Assembly: GCA_002862325.1 (NCBI GenBank)
Contig: PKCT01000307.1
Span: 1-5,556 of the forward strand
Source of the DNA: Phycisphaerae bacterium
GTDB taxonomy: Bacteria; Planctomycetota; Phycisphaerae; Phycisphaerales; SM1A02
DNA: 5,556 bases
Reading direction: 5' to 3'
Position 1 is the first letter of the stretch, and each line of letters opens with the position of its first letter. Position numbers and translations under genes: made by a program. This document shows positions 1 to 5,556 of the stretch, in pieces. The notes under the pieces are model-generated. The model saw only the letters and a program-made list of their open reading frames with translations, was not told where the DNA came from and did not search any database.

Positions 1-441
1 GCCGTCGATGATCGAGGCGTGATTGAGCTCGTCCGAGATGATGAGATCGCCGTCCTCGCAGAGGGTCGCGAAGATCGCCTCGTTCGCGTTCCAGCAGCTC
101 GAGAACGTGTAGGCGCTCTCGACGCCGTGCAACGCCGCGATTCTCTCCTCCAGTCGCTCGTGGCAATCGAACGTTCCGCAGATGAACCGTACGCTCGCGG
201 TGCCGGCCCCGTACCGTCGCAGTCCCTCGTGACCGGCCTCCACCACGTCGGGGTGGTTGGCGAGACCGAGGTAGTTGTTCGAGCACAGACACACGACCTC
301 GCCGAAGCCGCGAAGCGTCACCGTCGGTCCCATGGGGCCCTCGATGGTCTGGAGACGCTTCAGCTGTCCCGTCTCCTCGAGGTGGGACAGCACGGCGGTC
401 GTTCGTTCGGAGAAGAGATCGTGGGCGTCGACGGCGGTCAT
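1..441 (-). CDS. kbl: Glycine C-acetyltransferase (2-amino-3-ketobutyrate CoA ligase), N-terminal part, cut by window start
   Basis: This is a PLP-dependent alpha-oxoamine synthase that cleaves 2-amino-3-ketobutyrate with CoA to glycine and acetyl-CoA in the cytoplasm, the second step of threonine breakdown. Only the first 147 residues are present; family members are usually about 395-400 residues, so the PLP-binding lysine lies outside the window. Visible family signatures are SNNYLGLANHP (about residues 54-64), YGAGTASVRFICGT (77-90), the PLP-pocket SSCWNAN (114-120, where E. coli Kbl has SSCFDAN) and ELNHASIIDG (138-147), whose His141 corresponds to the histidine that stacks on PLP. The start ATG at 441-439 is supported by an AGGAG six bases upstream and by a normal N-terminus for the family. 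It lies 32 bases downstream of the threonine dehydrogenase gene on the same strand, so the two are almost certainly co-transcribed. Related paralogs (8-amino-7-oxononanoate synthase, serine palmitoyltransferase) are less likely because of the RFICGT motif and this neighbour. Confidence 0.93.
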   Translation of the reverse strand, partial: MTAVDAHDLFSERTTAVLSHLEETGQLKRLQTIEGPMGPTVTLRGFGEVVCLCSNNYLGLANHPDVVEAGHEGLRRYGAGTASVRFICGTFDCHERLEERIAALHGVESAYTFSSCWNANEAIFATLCEDGDLIISDELNHASIIDG

Positions 442-447
442 CGTGGA

Positions 448-452
448 CTCCT
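448..452 (-). promoter_or_regulatory. Ribosome binding site of kbl
   Basis: Read on the minus strand this is AGGAG, with six bases before the ATG at 441. It sits in the 32-base gap after the threonine dehydrogenase stop codon and fixes the kbl start. Confidence 0.8.
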
Positions 453-473
453 GACAGAAGGGGTGCGGTCGGA

Positions 474-1595
474 TCAGACTCGGGCCGAGGCGTACCGGGC
501 CTGGATGCGGGGTACGAGGTATTCGCTGAAGGCGGACTGGAGATCGTAGGTCGGTGCCCAGCCCCAGTCTCGACGGGCCGCGGCGTCGTCGCACGACTGC
601 GGCCAACTGTCGATGATCGCCTGCCGGGCCTCGTCCGGCTCGAAGGCGATCCCGGTGTCGGGGAAGTACTGCCTGACCTCGGCGTGGAATTCCGCGGCAC
701 TGGGGTTGAACGACTGCACGTTGTAGACGTTGCGGGTCAGCCGCTCCTTGCGAGCGGACATCAGGCGGCCGATCGCGGCGACCGCCTCCGGCATCGTCAT
801 GAACGGAATGCGGGCATCCGGCCGGACGAAACAGGCGTAGGGCTCGCCTCGCGCGGCCGCGTGGATCATCTCGGGACCGTAGTCGCTGGTACCGCCGCTG
901 GGGACGGTGTCTGCGCTGATGATCCCCGGGAACCGAATCGATCGGAAGTCGATCGGCAGCTCGATGCGGTCGTTGGCGAGCTTGCGGTAGTGGTTCTCGT
1001 AGTAGTACCCAAGGTTCTCGCCGGTGACCTTGTTGCATCCATACATGGTGTGCGGCTGAAGAAAGGAATCCTCGGCGATCGCCGTCGACTGGCGCTTGGC
1101 CTCGAGACTGGGCAGTCCGTACGCCGCGATCGAACTCGGAAAGAAGAACCGCACGGACTGTCCGTGGGTCCGGGCCTCCTCCGCGGCCAGGCGAAGCAGA
1201 TTCAGCGTCCCACCCACGTTGACGGAGTGGGCGGTCTCGGGCACGAACTCGCTGCGGGTCGAAAGCAGGGCCGCGAGGTGGTAGATCTCCCCCACCTCGA
1301 ACGAGGACAGCATCCGTTCGAGCAGCTGGGCGTCGCATACGTCGCCCGTGAAGGACTCGTCGCAGAGCGTGCGATGGGACTCGGGAAGTTCGCGAAGATC
1401 GATGGCCACGACCGTGGGGAACGGCTCCCGTCGCGCTCGATGCGCATCCCGCTCCTCGCCGATCGCCTGCAGCAGCCCGTGCCCCATCTCGCCGCCGGCG
1501 CCGGTGACGAGGATCGCCCCGTTTCGCGACGCGCCGCGTCGTCGGGTCGACGCCGACGCACCGGCCCCCAGATTCGAAGATCCATGCTCTGGCAT
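474..1595 (-). CDS. tdh: L-threonine 3-dehydrogenase, short-chain dehydrogenase (epimerase-like) type
   Basis: It probably oxidises L-threonine to 2-amino-3-ketobutyrate with NAD+ in the cytoplasm, feeding the Kbl encoded directly downstream. With the start at 1595 it is 373 residues. It is an extended SDR with a Rossmann motif GAGGEMG (residues 32-38), an acidic residue ending beta-2 (AID, Asp66) that favours NAD over NADP, HLAALLS (106-112), the active-site region FPSSIAAYG (152-160) and a YGCNK catalytic Tyr185/Lys189 pair. The stretches RFPGIIS (221-227), GTSDYGPEM (235-243) and CFVRPDARIPFM (255-266) are characteristic of SDR-type threonine dehydrogenases rather than UDP-sugar epimerases. 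The zinc-dependent Tdh of E. coli is an unrelated fold. About 25 Ser/Ala/Arg-rich residues precede the Rossmann core, slightly more than usual. An open frame continues upstream to an ATG at 1766, but that would overlap the divergent cupin gene and encodes no family sequence. The chosen ATG has only GGTGGA abutting it, so the exact start is moderately certain. Confidence 0.88.
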   Translation of the reverse strand: MPEHGSSNLGAGASASTRRRGASRNGAILVTGAGGEMGHGLLQAIGEERDAHRARREPFPTVVAIDLRELPESHRTLCDESFTGDVCDAQLLERMLSSFEVGEIYHLAALLSTRSEFVPETAHSVNVGGTLNLLRLAAEEARTHGQSVRFFFPSSIAAYGLPSLEAKRQSTAIAEDSFLQPHTMYGCNKVTGENLGYYYENHYRKLANDRIELPIDFRSIRFPGIISADTVPSGGTSDYGPEMIHAAARGEPYACFVRPDARIPFMTMPEAVAAIGRLMSARKERLTRNVYNVQSFNPSAAEFHAEVRQYFPDTGIAFEPDEARQAIIDSWPQSCDDAAARRDWGWAPTYDLQSAFSEYLVPRIQARYASARV

Positions 1596-1753
1596 TCCAC
1601 CATGGTATCGCCAGCGCGCCTTCAGGACCCGAAGCCCCCCGGAGTGGGTTCTGTCATACTCGAAGCGTCCATCACCGACCCGGCGCGGAGAAGCGTCTCC
1701 TCCCCGGACACTCCCGGGATCCGCCACGCCGATTCCTTCCCACGCGAGGTCGC
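1596..1753. promoter_or_regulatory. Divergent intergenic region between tdh and the cupin gene
   Basis: These 158 bases separate two genes read away from each other, so promoters for both the threonine operon (leftward) and the cupin gene (rightward) should lie here, by inference. I looked for sigma-70 hexamer pairs on both strands and found none convincing: CATACT at 1655-1660 resembles a -10 element but has no matching -35 at 16-18 bases. An 8-base palindrome TCCCGGGA is present at 1712-1719, with a near copy TCCCCGGA at 1701-1708; this could be an operator but is too short in GC-rich DNA to claim. The cupin ribosome binding site, GAGG at 1746-1749, lies four bases before its ATG. Confidence 0.4.
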
Positions 1754-2200
1754 ATGCAGAGAACACCCGATAAGGAGATCGCCGAACTCATCGAGATGCT
1801 CTCGCTCCAGCCGCATCCGGAGGGTGGCTTCTTTCGAGAGACCTGGCGCGACCCCGAAGGCCCCGACGGCCACCGGGGTCACGGCACCGCGATCTACTTC
1901 CTGCTGCCCGGCGGCGTGGTCAACCGATGGCATCGCGTCGATGCGGTCGAGATCTGGCACCACTACGCCGGTGCGCCGCTGGAACTTTCGATCGGTCTCG
2001 ACGCCCCCCGGGCGGAGGACGTCGTGACGCTCGGGCCGGGCGTGCTCGGAGGCGAACGCCCCCAGGCGATCGTGCCCGCGTACGCCTGGCAGGCGGCGAA
2101 GAGCCTCGGGGCCTGGACGCTCGTGGGCTGCACGGTCTCACCCGCGTTCAGCTTCGACGGCTTCGAGTTGGTCGAGGACGAAACCACCGGCGACGTCTGA
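1754..2200 (+). CDS. Cupin_5 (DUF985) family protein
   Basis: A 148-residue single-domain beta-barrel protein of the Cupin_5/DUF985 family (the family of yeast YML079w); members are typically 140-180 residues, so it looks complete. Diagnostic segments are HPEGGFFRETW (residues 21-31), AIYFLLPGG (46-54), WHRVDAVEIWHHYAG (59-73), the PAYAWQAA stretch (109-115 region) and WTLVGCTVSPAFSFDGFEL (121-139). Conserved His60, Glu66 and His69/His70 are the likely ligand- or metal-facing residues by family analogy. There is no signal peptide or membrane segment, so it is cytoplasmic. The biochemical function of the family is unsettled; sugar- or nucleotide-type ligands have been suggested from structures, so I give no reaction. 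The ATG at 1754 follows GAGG at 1746-1749. It is transcribed divergently from the threonine operon and converges on the ankyrin gene, so it is probably a single-gene unit. Confidence 0.9.
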   Translation: MQRTPDKEIAELIEMLSLQPHPEGGFFRETWRDPEGPDGHRGHGTAIYFLLPGGVVNRWHRVDAVEIWHHYAGAPLELSIGLDAPRAEDVVTLGPGVLGGERPQAIVPAYAWQAAKSLGAWTLVGCTVSPAFSFDGFELVEDETTGDV

Positions 2201-2233
2201 TCCAGACTCGCGTTGCGCTCGGACGTACGGCTC

Positions 2234-2247
2234 AGGGACTTCTCCCT
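2234..2247. terminator. Weak hairpin at a convergent gene junction, possible bidirectional terminator
   Basis: AGGGA and TCCCT form a perfect 5-base-pair stem around a four-base CTTC loop, in the 51-base gap between the stop codons of the cupin gene (2200) and the ankyrin gene (2252). The position is where a shared terminator is expected. There is no T-tract on either strand and the stem is short, so intrinsic termination is doubtful. Confidence 0.2.
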
Positions 2248-2251
2248 TGGA

Positions 2252-3595
2252 TCACGAGGATGCGTCGGTGGCCTTCGGCTGCGTCGTCAACGGCTCGAGC
2301 AGATCGATCAGTTCCCGGTACGTTTCCTCCAGGCTCTTCCCCGTCGCCCTGATCGGCCTTGATCGCCTCTTGCTCGCAGCCTCGTCGGCCAGCTTCCTCT
2401 TCGCCCAGTCCAGCGGCGTTTCTCCCTCCGTCGTCAGGGCATCGGGGTTCGCACCAGCGGCCAGAAGGACCTCCACCACCCCCACGGGATCATTGGAGTT
2501 CATCATGGCCACGTGCAACGCGGTCCAATCGGAGCAGCACTTCTTGACGAAGTTCACATCCGCCCCCGCCTCGACGAGCAGGCGGACCACGCTGGGCCAG
2601 TTGCCCATGGCCGCACCCAGGAGCGGCGGCGAGTCCGCGCGCGCGACGAGGTTGGGATCGGCCCCGGCCTGAAGCAGCATGGCCGCCACCTCGGGATTGT
2701 CCCTGACCGAAGTTCCCGTCGCGTAGTGGATCGCCCCCATCCCGGATTTTTCGCGGGCATGAATGTCCGCGCCGGCGTCGATGAGGCGCTGAACGGCGCC
2801 GGCCATCCCCGTCGGCGTCGGCGACATTCCGTTGGAAAAGCACGCAACCATCAACGGGGTCTTTCCGTCGAGAGCTCGCGCGTTGGGATCGAGTCCCTGG
2901 TCGAGGAAGAACTCGAGAAACTCGTAATCCGGGCCTCTGACACCGAACATACAACATCGGTGAAGCAGCGTGTTCCCGTCGTTGTCACGCATCTCGAAGT
3001 CGGCTCCCGCCTCCTCGAGCATCCGAATCACCTCGAGATCCGTACCGAAGACCACGAAGAGCCCGAGCAGATCGACCCCATTGCTCGTACGCGTGTCGAC
3101 GTCTCCTCCAGCGGCCCGCAGTCCCTCGATCCACCGAGCCATCTCCTCCGGGGTCGCCGCATGTTCACCCCTCATGTGGTACATGATCAGCCTGCCGTCG
3201 ACCAGGACGTTGTCCGGCTGCGGTCTCGCCCCGGCTTCGAGCAGCAGGGCCTCCAGCTCATCGAATCCGCTGGTTCGAGCGATCCCGAGCGGATTGCAGA
3301 GGCCGGCCCCCCTTGCATTCGCGCAGTTCACGTCGGAGCCCCCCTCGATGAGGATGCGACACGACTCGACGTCGTTGCGCTTCGCACACATCGCCAGAGC
3401 AAGTGAGCCCAGCGAATTGGGCGCGTTCGGATCGACGCCCTGATCCAGATACTCCTGGATGGCCTCGGGCGTGGCCTGCTCGGACTTGCACAGGCGCAGG
3501 AAGTCCCGCTGCGTCCGGGAGTCGACCTGGGCGACCGCCGGCAGCGGCAGGAAGACGACGGCGAGGAGAAGCCAGAAGATCGATCGATGAAACAT
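2252..3595 (-). CDS. Exported ankyrin-repeat protein
   Basis: A 447-residue protein with a clear Sec signal peptide: a basic start (MFHR), a hydrophobic core (WLLLAVVFLPLP, residues 8-19) and an AVA cleavage site at 20-22 before Gln23. It is therefore predicted to be periplasmic or secreted. The rest is a solenoid of about ten or eleven ankyrin repeats from residue 29 to about 435. The best conserved are those starting GNTLLHRCC (207-215), GKTPLMVAC (244-252), GMGAIHYAT (285-293), DWTALHVAM (356-364) and GETPLDWAK (391-399), with the usual AGAD[PVI]N loop ends. Repeats near residues 95-170 are degenerate, and the last has a basic insertion (about 404-420). Ten cysteines remain in the mature protein, including adjacent pairs at 214/215 and 353/354. 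No enzymatic domain is visible; ankyrin repeats bind proteins, but the partner is unknown. The gene lies 57 bases behind the symporter on the same strand with its own strong ribosome binding site, so co-transcription is likely. Confidence 0.92.
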   Translation of the reverse strand: MFHRSIFWLLLAVVFLPLPAVAQVDSRTQRDFLRLCKSEQATPEAIQEYLDQGVDPNAPNSLGSLALAMCAKRNDVESCRILIEGGSDVNCANARGAGLCNPLGIARTSGFDELEALLLEAGARPQPDNVLVDGRLIMYHMRGEHAATPEEMARWIEGLRAAGGDVDTRTSNGVDLLGLFVVFGTDLEVIRMLEEAGADFEMRDNDGNTLLHRCCMFGVRGPDYEFLEFFLDQGLDPNARALDGKTPLMVACFSNGMSPTPTGMAGAVQRLIDAGADIHAREKSGMGAIHYATGTSVRDNPEVAAMLLQAGADPNLVARADSPPLLGAAMGNWPSVVRLLVEAGADVNFVKKCCSDWTALHVAMMNSNDPVGVVEVLLAAGANPDALTTEGETPLDWAKRKLADEAASKRRSRPIRATGKSLEETYRELIDLLEPLTTQPKATDASS

Positions 3596-3601
3596 TAGTT
3601 G

Positions 3602-3606
3602 CTCCT
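3602..3606 (-). promoter_or_regulatory. Ribosome binding site of the ankyrin gene
   Basis: On the minus strand this reads AGGAG, six bases before the ATG at 3595. It supports the start that preserves the full signal peptide. The surrounding 57-base gap (3596-3652) shows no terminator hairpin. Confidence 0.8.
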
Positions 3607-3652
3607 AGAAAACACGAATCGAGGTTTGGCCGACGACGGATCCCGCACCTCT

Positions 3653-5440
3653 TCAATGATCGTGCGCTTCACCTGCACCGGTGGGCACTCGGATCGACTC
3701 GACGAGCTCCTGCACCTCGCGACTCGGCGGCGCCGTCAGGAGGCAGACCGGAATCGCCACCGCGAAGTTGAGCAGCATCCCGATCGTACCGAAGCCCTCG
3801 GGCGAGATGCCGAGGAACCAGTTCTCGGCGACGTTGGCGGACGGATCGACGAACTTGAAGTGGACGATGTAGGCGGTGGTGACCGAGATCCCCACGACCA
3901 TTCCCGCGACCGCCCCCGGGGCGTTCATCCGCTTCCAGAAGATGCCCATCAGGATCGCCGGGAAGAAGCTGCTGGCCGCGAGCCCGAAGGCGAAGGCGAC
4001 CACTGCGGCCACGTAGTCGGGGGGGAAGATCCCGAGCAGACCCGCGAAGACGACGGCCACCGCGGCTGCGATGCGGGCCAGCCTCAGTTCCCCCTTCTCG
4101 CCGATGTTCGGGACCAGCATGCGCTTGAAGAGATCGTGGCTCACGGCGCTCGAGATGACCATGAGCAGTCCAGCCGCGGTCGAGAGCGCCGCCGCCAGGC
4201 CGCCGGCGGCGACGAGCGCGATCACCCAGTCGGGAAGCCCCGCGATCTCTGGATTCGCGAGCACCATGATGTCGCGATCGACGTACAGCTCGTTCCGGTT
4301 GCTGTCGTCGACGACGTTGGTCACCAGGCGCTGACCGTGGACACCGCGGACCGATTCGCCGCCTTCATCGAGCTGGAAGGCCGGCTTCCCGGCGAAGACC
4401 TTCCCGTTGGTGTGCTGGATGACGCCGTCGTCGTTCTTGTCGACCCAGCTCATCAACCCGGTGTCCTCCCAGGTGGCGACCCAGGAGGGTGATTCCGCGT
4501 AGGGGCGATCCGGCACGGTCTCCAGCATGTTGGTCCGGGCGAACACCGCAATCGCTGGCGCCGTGGTGTAGAGGATCGCGATGAAGAGCAGGGCCCAGCC
4601 GGCCGAGGAGCGGGCGCCTCGAACCGTCTTCACCGTGTAGAAGCGGATGATGACGTGCGGCAGGCCGGCGGTCCCGAGCATCAGGGCCGCGGTGATGCAG
4701 ACCACGTCGAGCGGGCTCTTAACGTATTCGGTGTACTGGGTGAACCCGAGATCGACGAGCATTCCGTCGAGCTTCGCGAGCAGTCCCACCCCGTCTGCGT
4801 CCACCCCGCCCAGGGCGACCTGCGGGATCGGATTTCCCGTCACCATGAAGGCCAGGAAGACGGCGGGGACGGTGTAGGCGAAGATCAGCACGCAGTACTG
4901 CGCGACCTGCGTGTAGGTGATGCCCTTCATGCCGCCCAGCACGGCGTAGAAGAATACGAGGCCCATGCCGATGACCACGCCGAACGTGATGTCCACCTCG
5001 AGGAAGCGACTGAATACGACTCCGACGCCGCGCATCTGACCGGCGACGTAGGTGAAGGACACGAAGATCGCGCACAGAACCGCGACCAGCCGCGCGACCT
5101 GGGACGCGTACCGGTCGCCCATGAAGTCGGGGACCGTGAACTTGCCGAACTTCCGCAGATAGGGCGCGAGCAGCAGCGCCAGGAGGACGTACCCCCCCGT
5201 CCATCCCATGAGATAGACCGAACCATCCATACCCGCGAAGGCGATGATGCCGGCCATCGAGATGAACGACGCGGCGCTCATCCAGTCCGCCGCCGTCGCC
5301 ATGCCGTTGGCGAGCGGGGAGACGCCCTTGCCCGCGACGTAGAACTCGCCGGTCGAACCGGCCCGCGACCAGATCGCGATGCCGATGTACAAGGCGAAGG
5401 TCAGGCCCACGATGAGGAAGGTCCAGGCCTGCACGTCCAT
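3653..5440 (-). CDS. Sodium:solute symporter, VC_2705 subfamily (ActP-related), large subunit
   Basis: An inner-membrane secondary transporter of the SSS family, predicted to couple Na+ entry to solute uptake. With the start at 5440 it is 595 residues, with about 13 hydrophobic helices (roughly 5-25, 48-70, 74-94, 113-133, 152-170, 180-201, 245-264, 280-301, 403-431, 453-473, 477-501, 508-528, 548-569). Asp52 in AADWMS (51-55 region) aligns with PutP Asp55, and Ser420/Thr421 in AALSTAAGLL align with the Na2-site Ser340/Thr341 of PutP. GTAGLPHVIIRFYTV (256-270) is the SSS signature and is typical of ActP-like members. A loop of about 100 residues (302-402) before helix 9 is predicted periplasmic and contains DKNDDGVIQ (334-342). 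The substrate cannot be read from sequence; relatives carry acetate and other short monocarboxylates. The DUF4212 partner immediately upstream assigns it to the two-component VC_2705 type. The alternative ATG at 5479 would sit inside the DUF4212 gene and lacks this ribosome binding site. Confidence 0.92.
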   Translation of the reverse strand: MDVQAWTFLIVGLTFALYIGIAIWSRAGSTGEFYVAGKGVSPLANGMATAADWMSAASFISMAGIIAFAGMDGSVYLMGWTGGYVLLALLLAPYLRKFGKFTVPDFMGDRYASQVARLVAVLCAIFVSFTYVAGQMRGVGVVFSRFLEVDITFGVVIGMGLVFFYAVLGGMKGITYTQVAQYCVLIFAYTVPAVFLAFMVTGNPIPQVALGGVDADGVGLLAKLDGMLVDLGFTQYTEYVKSPLDVVCITAALMLGTAGLPHVIIRFYTVKTVRGARSSAGWALLFIAILYTTAPAIAVFARTNMLETVPDRPYAESPSWVATWEDTGLMSWVDKNDDGVIQHTNGKVFAGKPAFQLDEGGESVRGVHGQRLVTNVVDDSNRNELYVDRDIMVLANPEIAGLPDWVIALVAAGGLAAALSTAAGLLMVISSAVSHDLFKRMLVPNIGEKGELRLARIAAAVAVVFAGLLGIFPPDYVAAVVAFAFGLAASSFFPAILMGIFWKRMNAPGAVAGMVVGISVTTAYIVHFKFVDPSANVAENWFLGISPEGFGTIGMLLNFAVAIPVCLLTAPPSREVQELVESIRVPTGAGEAHDH

Positions 5441-5441
5441 G

Positions 5442-5556
5442 TCAGCTCGCCTCCTCACCGACGCCGTACCGACGGTCAAGACGATTCATGGCGACGACGT
5501 AGACCAGGATGAGCACGACGAAGACGTAGATCGATCCCTGCTGGGCGAACCAGAAG
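5442..5556 (-). CDS. DUF4212 small subunit of the sodium:solute symporter, C-terminal part, cut by window end
   Basis: Only the last 37 codons lie in the window (in-frame codons from 5555, stop TGA at 5444-5442). The translation begins FWFAQQGSIYVF, continues as a hydrophobic helix (VVLILVYVVAM) and ends NRLDRRYGVGEEAS. The FWFAQQGSIY...MNRLD pattern is the hallmark C-terminus of DUF4212, the small (about 85-110 residue) two-helix inner-membrane protein encoded directly before VC_2705-type symporters and thought to be their small subunit. Its stop codon is one base from the symporter ATG, so the two are translationally coupled. The N-terminal helix and the promoter of the operon are outside the window. 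Confidence 0.88.
   Translation of the reverse strand, partial: FWFAQQGSIYVFVVLILVYVVAMNRLDRRYGVGEEAS
5450..5456 (-). promoter_or_regulatory. Ribosome binding site of the symporter, inside the end of the DUF4212 gene
   Basis: On the minus strand this is GAGGAGG, nine bases before the ATG at 5440. The same bases encode Glu34-Glu35 of the visible DUF4212 fragment and the first base of the next codon. It decides the symporter start against the in-frame ATG at 5479. Confidence 0.8.

Noticed and set aside
19..549. Plus-strand open frame of 176 codons at the window start
   Set aside because: It lies opposite the kbl N-terminus and the end of tdh, both of which match their families across the whole stretch.
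1596..1766. Upstream extension of the threonine dehydrogenase to the ATG at 1766
   Set aside because: It would consume the divergent promoter region, overlap the start of the cupin gene by 13 bases and add 57 residues with no resemblance to the family.
684..2027. Long open frame of 447 codons on the plus strand, opposite tdh and running into the cupin gene
   Set aside because: It is the antisense shadow of a GC-rich gene: low-complexity Arg/Gly/Val-rich translation with no recognisable domain, covering the well-supported dehydrogenase and overlapping the cupin gene in another frame.
2513..3406. Plus-strand open frame of 297 codons opposite the ankyrin gene
   Set aside because: The minus-strand frame has a signal peptide, ankyrin repeats and a ribosome binding site; this one has nothing but length.
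3596..3652. Possible terminator between the symporter and ankyrin genes
   Set aside because: I found no inverted repeat followed by a T-tract on the minus strand; the only notable signal is the ankyrin ribosome binding site.
3599..4492. Plus-strand open frame of 297 codons opposite the symporter
   Set aside because: The translation is dominated by Arg, Asp, Glu and His with no family signature; it mirrors the codon bias of the symporter gene on the other strand.
5441..5479. Upstream start of the symporter at 5479
   Set aside because: It would overlap the DUF4212 gene; the ATG at 5440 has GAGGAGG at good spacing and gives the usual short N-terminus before the first helix.
4655..5512. Plus-strand open frame of 285 codons opposite the 5' half of the symporter
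   Set aside because: Same antisense artefact: charged, repetitive composition and no ribosome binding site or domain.

Overview
The window is a GC-rich (visibly well above 60% G+C), gene-dense bacterial chromosomal segment with five protein-coding genes and one unusual gap-free feel: intergenic spaces are 1 to 158 bases. Two of the genes run off the window ends, so six coding regions are touched in total. There is no sign of mobile elements, CRISPR, tRNA or rRNA. The export signal on the ankyrin protein and the two-component sodium symporter point to a free-living Gram-negative. The gene set would fit a high-GC deltaproteobacterium/Myxococcota or a similar phylum, but the window does not fix the taxonomy.

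Left block (1-1595, minus strand): a threonine catabolism operon. An SDR-type L-threonine 3-dehydrogenase (474-1595) is followed after 32 bases by glycine C-acetyltransferase / 2-amino-3-ketobutyrate CoA ligase (kbl, cut by the window start). Together they convert L-threonine, NAD+ and CoA into glycine, acetyl-CoA and NADH.

Middle (1596-2251): a 158-base divergent intergenic region, then a small plus-strand gene for a Cupin_5 (DUF985) protein (1754-2200). This gene converges on the next block with only 51 bases between the two stop codons.

Right block (2252-5556, minus strand): a probable transport operon. It reads, in transcription order, the small DUF4212 subunit (C-terminal end only), a VC_2705-type sodium:solute symporter related to the acetate permease ActP (3653-5440), and an exported ankyrin-repeat protein (2252-3595). 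The first two genes are separated by one base, and the ribosome binding site of the symporter lies inside the last codons of the DUF4212 gene. The ankyrin gene follows 57 bases later with its own good ribosome binding site and no visible terminator in between.

Most of the window is ordinary metabolism and transport. The parts most worth a second look are the cysteine-containing exported ankyrin protein attached to the symporter operon and the EF-hand-like acidic motif in a large, probably periplasmic loop of the symporter. I did not find evidence of a wholly new system.
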